This document shows, piece by piece, positions 11,039-21,002 of a stretch of 64,000 bases of DNA. The stretch spans positions 27,130,001 through 27,194,000 of the forward strand of contig JAYKYS010000005.1 in the NCBI GenBank assembly GCA_036924285.1. Direction: 5' to 3'. Within the stretch, counting starts at the first letter, position 1. Each line of letters opens with the position of its first letter. The notes beneath the pieces were generated by a model that saw nothing but the letters and a program-made list of their open reading frames with translations, searched no databases and was not told the origin of the DNA. This stretch comes from Asterella californica (lineage: Eukaryota; Streptophyta; Marchantiopsida; Marchantiales; Aytoniaceae). A program made the translations under genes and the position numbers.

Positions 11039-13378
11039 ATGGCCAACCAAGGATCATCAAGTGGAGCTGCTGCTGCTGCTCAGCAACCTGTTCAGTTGGA
11101 TGCTGCTACAATGAAGATGTTCCAAGCTTTTTCCATGTTTATGCAGCAGCAGCAGAGCACAGAGAGGAAGGAGGTATTAGCAACCAAGGCGTTGCAATCT
11201 ATGGTGCATCAGATGGACCAGTTCAAGGGTACAGATATTTCCAAGTATGTGCGATACTATGCTAGGGAGATGGAGGTGAACAAGGTACCTGAGAAGGAGA
11301 TGGTGGAGAACTTTGAACTTGCAGTTGTCCCTGAGATTCATGGGCGTGTGAAGGAGCTCAAGCAGCAGCAAGGACAGAGTTGGGAGAGCTTTATGCGAGC
11401 TTTGAAGGAGGAGTACTACACTGAAGACTCAGAGAGGGTGACCAAGAGAACATTCTTGGAGTGGGTGGTGAAGCCTAACAAAGGTTTGTCTGTAAATGAG
11501 TTGTTAAGGGAGTTTGATCGTCAATATGCTCAGCTTTCTAGGACAGAGAAGCTTACACTAGAGGTTGAGAAGACCGAGCTTTTCCTACAAGCAGCGGACG
11601 TGACTATTCAGGAGAAGCTTGAGCTGTTGCTGGAAGACAAGAGTGAGGAGAGAGGATTGAAGACTGATTGAAAGGAGGTTGAAGAGGCTGTCTCTTTGCT
11701 GACCAAGAGACAGAGAAGAAGGGACAAGGTGGTGGTAAGTGAAGCAGCACCTCTGATAATTCCTGTCAAGCAGTTGCCTACTAAGCCTGCTTTGGTAATT
11801 GCTAGAGAGGAAGACTCACCGCTTGATGAGTTGATTAAGGGTATGAAGGAGCTTAAGCTTAAGCTCACTAGGTTAGAAGAGAAGGAGCAGAATGTACAGC
11901 CTGCTATGCAGAGACCTCAGATGAGGGAAGGCTTTGTTCATCGTTGTATATGGTGCGATAGCCTAGACCATGTAAGAAGAGATTGTGGAGAGTTTTCAGA
12001 TGCATTGAGGAAGGATCTTATCTTCTTCAAAGATGGTAAGACCCATTTGAGAGAGACTGGGATGATGCTGGGAACCAACTTTGGCAATGGTGGTATGAAG
12101 AGACTTGTGAATGATATATCAGCATCACATGCTGTTTCTCTTGTGAATGCTGCTACGTGTGGAGTGAAAGTGGAAATGAAGAGAGAGAAATGGACTACTG
12201 GGTTGTGGTCAGATGTAATGCGATCCGTAGCTAGAACAGAGCTAGACAAGGATGTGCTACGAAGGGTTGGCAACTCAATTAGAGAAACTACAGGATGGAA
12301 TGACCCTGTGGACACTATGTCAATGCATGCTTATGTTGCAAGAAGTCAGCATGAAGCTCTACTAGAAGAAAAACGCAGGAGAGAGGATGCAGATGAGGCT
12401 TCTACAGCCAAACGACCTGCTACAAGGAGTGAAAGGGCTAGACCAGAGGCAAGGCAGGAGACAACACCTACTCGGGAGGAGACTATGGAGGATCTACCAC
12501 CTACAACACCAAAGGAGAAGGAGAGAAGCAAGGAGAAGGGTAAGATGCCTGCATACAAACTTCAGTCTGACATTGAGATTGCTACAGACTTGAAGCAGGT
12601 GTTAGAGAACCGTATCTTGAATGGGAAAGTTGAGTTTACTTTGGGTGAGATTCTGGGGATTGCAAAGCGTGAGTTCCATGAGGTTATCATAGATATCATC
12701 AAGAGGAAACGTCAGATTTTGGGTGAAGCAGCTACGCTTAACGCTTTAAGGACCAAACTGTCGGAGGATGAGGAAGATGAGATTGCTGGTTACTGCTCTC
12801 AAGTATCAGAGGGAAGATCAGATCAGCACGTGAGGTTTGAAGATGAGGTGGAAGCATCGCAGCAGAGCCATTATTCTCACAACCATTGGGCGAGAGCAAC
12901 CACAGAGACCTTAGTGAAGCTGGGAGATCTAGAGGAACCTGTGGTGGCATTGATTGATCATGGCTCAGAGATTAATCTGATGTCTAAGGAGCTGTACAAG
13001 TGTGGGAGGTGACCCATAGACACCGACCATGGATGGCTTATCCGTGCTGCCAACAACCAGCGGGGAGAACTCTATGGTGCTTGCCCCAACATCAAGGTAA
13101 CTGTGGGTGACATCAGTGATGTTCAGAATTTCTTTGTGCAAGACATGTCAACCTATCCTATCATTCTAGGGCAGCCTTACATTACTGCTGTTAGAATGGA
13201 GACACGAGTTATGGATGATGGTTCAGCCTATGCTAGGATACGTAGTAGAGATGGCAAAAGAGCTGTTCAGTTTTTGACCGTTGCTGCAGAACATGAGAGG
13301 AATCGTGATAAGCTCGTCCACTACCTAAGATTACTCAAGAGTTTAGAGAGTCTAGGGGTTTTGGCAGAGTACCATTGA
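11039..13378 (+). pseudogene. gag-protease of element A
   Basis: The frame starts at ATG 11039 (MANQGSSSG). The first part is a helical capsid-like Gag region. A CCHC zinc knuckle, CIWCDSLDHVRRDC, lies near 11945, and a retropepsin-like segment, LIDHGSEINLM, near 12950. Two tryptophan codons have become stops: GATTGA near 11669 and TGA at 13010-13012. Without them one frame would run to 13378. The retropepsin motif is DHG, not the usual DSG or DTG, and D and E share this. At the gag-pol junction the frame is one base out of register with the slip site, so a small indel in this copy is likely. Confidence 0.9.
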
Positions 13379-13399
13379 AGAGCGAGACTTCAACGGTAC
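13356..13399 (+). promoter_or_regulatory. Candidate -1 frameshift signal, element A
   Basis: GGGTTTT (13356-13362) is followed by a 6-nt spacer and a 12-bp stem, GTACCATTGAAG (13369-13380) with CTTCAACGGTAC (13388-13399), with one A-C mismatch and a 7-nt loop. The pol frame has a stop at 13353-13355 and is open from 13356, exactly at the heptamer. The stem sequence differs completely from that of D and E, but the layout is the same. In this copy the upstream frame is out by one base. Confidence 0.7.
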
Positions 13400-16300
13400 A
13401 GTAGAGAAAGGATTCTCGCCTGATCCAGTAGAGCAAGAAGCTTTATCCACTAGCTTCTTAGGATTGACGTCATATGGATCAGTGTGTTATAGGAAGGTTG
13501 AGAATTTGAAGAGGTTTGAGAGGCAACATGTGAAGTATGTACAACAGTCTTTGAGAGATAGTGGAGAGTTAGCCGGAGATGAATACATATCTGGAGTGTT
13601 TGAAGAGCAGTATTTGGTAGATACTATAGGGGAGTTGAAATCTATAGTAGAAAGTTCTATAGATGATGTAGATAGAGTGGTGAGAGTGAGCTCCAAGGAG
13701 CTTTATGATGTAATTGATAAGTTTATAGATCGGCAAGAGGTGTATGTGGAGACCAAGTACAAGTCAGTGGCAAAGAAAGTCAAACCAGTGGCTTTGTCTT
13801 TACCACTCGATTACAATCAGAAGATGGAGCAAGCTGCACGAGAACCGACGCTTAGAGGACCGAGAAGAATTGGACACCAGTTTACAGAAACAACACTGAA
13901 GGACCTGAGGATTGGAGGTGATGGATTTCTTACTGAGCAAGAGAAGAAGAGCTTCAGGGAGATGCTATCTAGGCATGGTAAGGCGTTTGCGTTTGAGTCA
14001 CATGAAGTAGGATGTGTAGATCCAAGTGTAGTTGCACCTATGGTAATCTTTACTATACCGCATGTGCCTTAGAATCTACGTCCTATCCCTGTACCTAGAG
14101 CTCATCTACCAAAGCTGATAGACTTGCTCAATGAGAGGATTAGGATTGGTATCTTGGAACCATCTATAGCTCCCTACTCTAGCAGATGGTTTACTGTTCC
14201 GAAGAAGAGTGGAGCTTTGAGATTTATCCAAGATATGCAGCCAGTTAACAAGGTGACTATCAAGAATATGGGTATAGGACCTATTGTAGACGAGTTTGCA
14301 GAGGCTTTTGCTGGTCGTGCTATCTATTCAATGAGAGACTTATATTCAGGGTATGATCAGTTTCAGTTATCCTCTGAGAGTAGAGACTTGACTACAATGA
14401 GAACACCTTTGGGATTACTGAGGATGTGCACCTTGCCACAAGGTGCTACCAATTCTGTAGCACATATGATGAATGGCATGAACAAAGTTTTGAGGGACTT
14501 CATTCCTGAAAAAAACTATGCCATTCCTTGATGATGTGCCGATCAAAGGATGTGCTGAGGAGGAGAAGAATGAGGTAATGGATCAGAGGGGGTGCCGTAA
14601 GTTTGTTGCAGATCACATAGCTGACTGTGATAAGATACTGAGTCGACTGGAGGAGGTTCATTTGACTTTATCAGGAACAAAGTCTATATTTGGAGAACAG
14701 GAGGTGTTAATAGTGGGACATCTGTGTGGATCTTATGGTCGGAAACCTTGTCCAAACAAGGTTGATGCCATCCAAAGGATGAAGGAGACATGTGGATCGG
14801 TTACTGAGGTGAGAAGGTTTCTAGGTGCATGTGTGTTTTATCATATATGGATTCCACACTTTGCACATGTAGCAGATCCGTTGTACAAGTTGCTGAGGAA
14901 GGGGCAGAGATTTCAATGGCAAGAGGAGCAAAGCGAGTCTATGAAGAAGTTGAAAGATCTGTTGTCTTCACCACCAACTCTGCGGAAGGTAACATATGAG
15001 TTGGGCAGACCTGTTATCCTTACTGTTGATACTAGTCCTAGGATTGACATTGGATGGGCTATAGGACAAGATGATAAGGATGGAAATAGATATGTGGTGC
15101 GTTTTGGTGCTAAGGTCTTAAGTTCACGGTAGAGAGACTATCCTCAGGTCAAGAGAGAGCTATGAGGAGTAGTTACTGCGATGAAGAGTGATAATGAATA
15201 CTTGATAGGAGCACCTGTGGTTGTGGAGACAGATTGTTTACCTCTCTTGGGAATGATCACTAGCTGTACAACTCCAGATATTGCTATGTTGAGGTGGATA
15301 GCATATATCAAGTCCTTGAACCTAGAGTTTAGACATATTGCAAGAAAAGACAATCATGTGACAGATATGTTATCAAGGGCTAGATATTACGATGAGAAAG
15401 AAATGATAGATGATCAGGAGGATGTGGGAACAGAGTTCTATTCTAGTGCTCTTGCTAGAAGGGATAGAAGCTGTTTTGCAGCCTCGTTGGAGTTTTTTGA
15501 AGAAACTGTGTATGATGGCGAGTGGTTGGATCTTGGGCGCTATTTGAGTTCACTGGAAAGACAAGAAGGCTAGTTTGATGCAGATTTCAAGAGGATCCGT
15601 AGAATAGCTTATGGTTACTTTTTACATGGAGGACATCTATGGAAGCGCCCTAAGCTACAAGGAGGTATACCGCAACGGGTGGTATGTGACTTGGGATTGC
15701 AGCAGCAGCTGATCAAGGAGTTTCATGAGAGTCTATGGGCCGGTCATAGAGGAGTTTGGGCAACATTTGCCAAGATGAAGGAGAAGTATTGGTGGAAGAG
15801 TATGTATAAGGATGTAGTACAGTTTGTTTCATCCTGTATACCCTGCCAGATGTATTCCAACGTACGTCATCGTGATGGATTGCATCCTACTTATCCTTTA
15901 GCCATTCATTACAAATGGATAGTTGATCTGGTAACTATGCCGTTTGGACTTGCACAAATGAGGTATCTAGTCTTGGCTAGAGAAGATCTATCTAACCAAG
16001 TCGAAGGTCGTGCCCTGAGGACGAAGACCACTGCTAGTGTCTGTCGCTTTCTACTTGAAGATGTTATTTGTAGGTATGGGTGTGTGGAAAAGATCACTGC
16101 AGATAGGGGTGAGTTGGATTCACAAGAAGCAGTTGAGTTCTTCAAGCGATTGGGAATCAAGCTGGCATTAACCACTGCTTACAATCCTGAAGGGAATGGC
16201 AAGAGCAAACGAGGTCATCCGTCAATCATCAAAGCTTTGGTAAAAGCTTGCAAGGGTAAGATCCGTGAATGGCCTAGACTGCTACCATTTGCTTTATGGG

Positions 16301-16872
16301 CAGATCGTACAACTCATAGTACCGTTACAGGTTACATGCCAGCAGAGTTGATACTAGGACAAAAACCTGTGATGCCGATTGAGGAGGTTGTGCCTACTTG
16401 GAATGTTTTGCCATGGGAAGATGGTAGAAGTACGGAGGATCTTCTTGCATTAAGGATCCAGCAGTTAGAGCGGAGACCTGAGGATGTTGCCAAAGCTGTG
16501 GAAAGGTTGAAGACTGCTAGAGAGAGAAACAAAGGCAGATTTGATAGAACGCATAGATTACGACCCAAACCAGTTAAGGAAGGTGATTGGGTGTTAGTCT
16601 ATGATAGTAGTCTTGATAATCAGCATAGCATTATCAGGAAGTTCTCCAAGAGATGGTTTGGACCCTATGTGGTGTTAGAAGTTTATGATAATGCCACATA
16701 CTCTTTGAGAGAGTTAGATGGTGCAGTGCTCAAGATATCAGTCGCAGGGAAGAGAATCAAGCTCTTTAGAAGGAGAGGGGAGGACCAGAACATTGCAGAG
16801 CTTACTCAAGATGAAGCTGAAGACTCAATGCAGGTTGAAGATGAGTTTGAAGCCGAAGCTGAAGAGTCTTGA
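13356..16872 (+). pseudogene. RT-RNase H-integrase of element A
   Basis: Order: a pol N-terminal region, reverse transcriptase (SSRWFTVPKKSGALRFIQD; FLDD active-site motif near 14524), RNase H (LTVDTSP near 15020, ETDCLPLLGMI), integrase zinc finger (H...GH, CIPCQMY), integrase core (VDLVTMPFG, TADRGEL, then the glycine/lysine-rich catalytic-glutamate region), and a terminal RWFGPYVV module with an acidic tail. No chromodomain is evident. Breaks: TAG at 14070, an A-run frameshift near 14510-14518, TAG at 15130, TGA near 15165 and TAG near 15571. C shares the stops at the VP-W and EL-W positions. Confidence 0.9.
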
Positions 16873-16880
16873 TATGGATG

Positions 16881-16918
16881 GCACATACCGGAGGATGTGC
16901 AGGTTCAGAGGGGGTGGA
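16881..16918 (+). promoter_or_regulatory. Conserved hairpin and polypurine tract, element A
   Basis: The hairpin GCACAT-ACCGGAGG-ATGTGC (16881-16900) is followed by AGGTTCAGAGGGGGTGGA directly before the 3' LTR TG. The purine run is the expected plus-strand primer. The whole block is identical in D, although the coding regions of A and D are well diverged. Confidence 0.85.
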
Positions 16919-18201
16919 TGTCGCGCTACTTGGCGACTACATGTTATATTTCTACTCCGACGCTTGAGTTTAGTAGTTCTAGAAGTTAGCTTATATTACT
17001 TCTAGTCGTTTATGTATATGTCTGACACCTTTGCAAACGGTGTTAACACTATTTTGAGTCTTAGTAGGTTGATTACCATGTTGATAGGGCTTAAGCTCAT
17101 GGGTTGTATTTGCGTGTCGCCCATGCACGCTTTCTAGCTGATTTAAGTTATTTTTCGGGGCTGCGTGTCGTTTTAAGTAATTTAAGTTTTACGTTGGCAC
17201 TCTAGGGGGCTTGACGTGGTAGCCTATGAGTAAAACTAAGTTGCCACGTGGTTTAGGGTACTAAAGGACAACCAAGTGGAGCTATGAACTCCCATTGGTC
17301 TGTTTTTGTCTTTTGTTAAACTCTAAATTTAGAAACAGAGCTCTAGAGTGGAGTTCGAGCATTTGGTGGGAGATCTTTGAAATCTGAGAGCACAGGGAGA
17401 GAGGGCTCGTCATGCCAAGCACTTCCAGTGAAATTTTCGATCGATTTGAGTCAATAAAGATGGAGTTATGAGCAATTGAAGTTCGGATTGTGCCAAAACT
17501 GAATCACTTTTGTTGGATTTAGGGTTTTCAGTGTCACTTGCAGCAGATTTGAGGAAATTGCTTCAAAACTTCGAGGTTGTGTTCTCTGCCAGCAGGGCTA
17601 CGATTTCTCAAAAAGTTTCGCATCGATTGAGTGACTGAGTAATTCAGGGCGGCCGCTGAAGCTGGAGGGGTCTGAAAAGCTCTTAATCTAGAGCAGCGAC
17701 TTCAGAGGAGGAGATCTAGAGTTCTGTGTACATTCAGGAGTCCCAACTTCACAGGGATGTTCAGCACCCTGTAGACTTCAAATACTATGAGAACATTTGA
17801 ATTTGATCCAGCCAATCTTCTGTTCTAGGTTGAAATAGCCAGCTTGGTACCAGAAATTACCGCAATTTTCCTACTTAGAACTTTTCTGTCAACATCTCGG
17901 TGTCAGAATTTGATCTCAGGCTGAAACTTCGTGTGTGAGTTCAGTAGTACCTCATTTGCATGTAGGGGAAGTTTAGAAGTCTAAACCTTCATAGTTTTCT
18001 TCTCCGTGAGTGTCAAAGTTCGCCGCCGGATCCTATTACTGCCAGCTAGACCTGAATTTCACCTTCTGGGTATATTACTAGATCTTACACATCTGTGTGA
18101 GTGTTTATAGCCTCTGTTGTAACCTGAAAGCCAACCTCTTGAGTGAACAACCACAGCCAGAAGCCCGGTGCTTTCCTAGGTAGACGGATTACACTCCGAC
18201 A
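16919..18201 (+). repeat. 3' LTR of element A
   Basis: This runs from TGTCG to CGACA and is nearly identical to the 5' LTR. I noticed only a handful of substitutions plus a one-base indel near 17062. Confidence 0.95.
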
Positions 18202-19695
18202 CCGTGTCACTCTTCATTGCAGTAACTACTCCTCATAGCTCTCATTTGACCTGAGGGTAGTCTTTCTGACGTGAACTTAATACCTTAGCACCAAAATGCA
18301 CCATATATCTATTTCCATCCTCATCGTCTTGTCTTACAACCCATCCATGCCAATAGGACTAGTATCAATAGTAAGGATAACAGATCTGCGCAACTCATAT
18401 GTTATTTTCCGTATAGTTGGTGGTGAAGCCAAAAATCCTTCAACTTCCTCATAGAGTCGCTTTGCTCTTCTTGCCACTGAAATCTTTGTCTCTTTCCTTA
18501 GCAACTTGTACAACGGATCTACTACATGGACAAAGTGTGGAATCCGTATATGATAAAACACACATGCACCTAGAAACCTTCTCACCTCATTAACTGACCC
18601 ACATGTCTCTTTTATCTTTCAAATGGCATTAACCTTGTTTGGACAAGGTTTCCGACCATAAGATCCACATAGGTGTCTCACAATTAACACCTCTTGTTCT
18701 CCAAATACAGACTTTGCTCCTGATAAAGTCAAATGAACCTCCTCCATCGACTCAATATCTTATCGCAGTCAACTATATGATCTGCAACAAACTTACGGCA
18801 CCCCTTTTAATCCTTTATCTCATTCTTCTCCTCCTCAGCACACTCTTTGATCGGCATATCATCAAGGAATGGCATAGTTTTCTCAAGAATGAAATCTCTC
18901 AAAACTTTGTTCATGTCATTCATCATATGTGCTAAAAAATTGGTAGCACCTTGTGACAAGGTGCACATCTTTAGTAACCCCAAAGGTGTCCTCATTGTAG
19001 TCAGGTCTCTACTATCAGAAGATAATTGAAATTGATCATACTGAATATAAGTCCCTCATTGAATAGATAGCACAACCAGCAAAAGCCTCTGCAAACTCAT
19101 CTACAATAGATCTTATACCCATATTCTTGATAGTCACCTTGTTAACTGGCTGCATATCTTGAATGAATCTCAAAGCTCCACTCTTCTTCTGAACAGTAAA
19201 CCATCTGCTAGAGTAGGGAGCTATAGATGGTTCCAAGATACCCATCCTAATCCTCTCATTGAGCGAATCTATCAGTTTTGGTAAATGAGCTTTAAGTACA
19301 AGGATAGGACGTAGATTCTAAGGCACATGCGGTATAGTAAAGATTACCATAAGTGCAACTACACTTGGATCTACACATCCTACTTCATGTGACTCAAACG
19401 ATAACGCCTTACCATGCCTAGATAGCATCTCCCTGAAGCTCTTCTTCTCTTGCTCAGTAAGAAATCCATCATCTTCAATCCTCAGCTCCTTCAATGTTGT
19501 TTTCGTGAACTGGTGTCCAATTCTTCTCGGTCCTTTGAGCGTCGATTCTCGTGCAGCTTGCTCCATCTTTTGATCGTAGTCGAGTGATAAAGACAAAGCC
19601 ACAGGTTTGACTTTCTTTACCACTTACTTGTACTTGATCTCCACATACACTTCTTGTCGGTCTATGGATGTATCAGTTACATCATAAAGCTCCTT
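18202..19695 (-). pseudogene. Reverse transcriptase and RNase H segment of element C
   Basis: Minus-strand fragments match A's pol from the pol N-terminal region (KELYDVTD near 19690) through RT (SSRWFTVQKKSGALRFIQ; FLDD near 18870) to the start of RNase H (18334-18585). Several frameshifts and stops are present, including TAG after HVP at 19318 and TGA in the EL-W motif near 18235, both shared with A. The segment lies between the two nested insertions: its left edge is A's CCGT duplicate and its right edge is the D LTR. Confidence 0.9.
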
Positions 19696-20966
19696 AGTAT
19701 GACATTTATCTTGTTCAAGCATTCGTACGCTTGTGCAAGTAAATTCATACTTATCTATGATACTCAATGTACATGACTTAGATTTACCATGTAGATAGGG
19801 GTTTGAGCTCATGGGTTGTACTTACTTGTCGCCCATGCACGCTTTCTAGCTGATTTAAGTATTTTTCGGGCTGCGTGTCGTTTTAGGTAGTTTAAGTTTT
19901 ACGTTGGCACTCTAGGGAGCTTGACGTGGTAGCCTATGGGTAAAACTAAGTTGCCACGTGGTTTAGGGTACTAAAGGACAACCAAGTGGAGCTATGAACT
20001 CCCATTGGTCTGTTTTTGTCTTTTGTTAAACTCTAAATTTAGAAACAGAGCTCTAGAGGGGAGTTCGAGCAATTTGTGAGGGCACTTCGAAATCTGAGAG
20101 CACAGGGAGATAGAGCTCGTCGAGCCAAGCACTATCAGCGAAAAGTTTGATCGATTTGGAGCAATAAACAAGAAGTTATGGCTGATTGAAGTTCGATTTG
20201 TGTCAGAATTGCAGCACTTCTGTTCAATTTGGGGTTTTGAGTGTCATTTGCAGCAGAATCGAGAAAAGCGCTTCAAAACTTCGTGGCTGTGATCATTGTC
20301 AGCAGAGCTACGACTGTCTCCAAATTTTTATGTCGATTGAGTCAGTGAGTAATTCAGGGCGACCGCTGAAGTAGAGGGGGTCCGAAAAGCTCTCAATCTG
20401 GAGCAGCAACTTCAGAGAGCGAGATCTGGAGTTCTGTGTGGAATCAGGAGGCCCAACTTCACAGGAGTGTTTATCAAGCTGTGTACTGCAAATCCTGTAA
20501 GAAATTCCCAAAGTGATCGAGCCAATTCCTTGTTATAGGTCGAAATAGCTGTCTGGGTACCAGAAACTGCCGTAATTTCTCTACTCAGAAAGTTTCTGCT
20601 CATATCTTAGTGCTCTGAATTGATCTGAAGCTGAAATTTCGTATGTGTATCTAGTAGAACCTCATTTACATGTAGGAGGAGTTCTGAAGTCTGAACCTTC
20701 ACATATTTCTCAATCCTGAGTGTCAAAGTTCGCCATCTGATCTTATCATTGCTAGTTAAGCCTGAACTCTGCTTCCTGAACTTATCAGAAGAGCCTAGAG
20801 ACTTACATGAGTGTTTTCAGTATCACCTTGAGTCCTGAAGCCTATCTTGTGAGTAGACCAGCCACAGCCAAGAGCCCAACGCTTCCCCGAGTAGATTGAA
20901 CACAGCTTTCAAGCTCATATCACAGCCAGAAGGTTCGCCCTTCCCAGGAAGACTCTCAACCTGACA
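19696..20966 (+). repeat. 5' LTR of element D, left end deleted
   Basis: This matches 27457-28727 base for base in length (1271 bp) and ends CTGACA. The first 208 bp of the LTR, present at 27249-27456, are missing, and the sequence abuts element-C pol directly at 19695/19696. The TGGTGCTTCCACTGAGAG just after the LTR is in the position of a primer-binding site. I could not assign it to a tRNA. Confidence 0.9.
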
Positions 20967-21002
20967 TCTGGTGCTTCCACTGAGAGCTCTTGGGGTGATT
21001 GA

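Larger units (their letters stand above)
9681..18201 (+). mobile_element. Gypsy element A, inserted in C
   Basis: This is a full-length 8.5-kb LTR element. It has a 5' LTR (9681-10962), gag-protease, RT-RNase H-integrase, a polypurine tract and a 3' LTR (16919-18201). The flanking CCGT (9677-9680 and 18202-18205) is a 4-bp target duplication. Removing A and one CCGT restores continuous element-C sequence when compared with A's own equivalent at 15187-15203, so the boundaries are exact. The LTRs differ at only a few sites I can see, so insertion is recent. The coding region nevertheless has several stops, and at least two of them are shared with C, so A was probably mobilised in trans. Confidence 0.95.

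Noticed and set aside
11039..16872. Chromodomain at the integrase end (chromovirus assignment)
   Set aside because: After RWFGPYVV the proteins end in an acidic tail without chromodomain aromatic residues, so I did not call chromovirus.
9681..18201. G-to-A stops as evidence of APOBEC- or RIP-like hypermutation
   Set aside because: Too few sites, and methylcytosine deamination in plants explains the same bias. A full substitution count would be needed.
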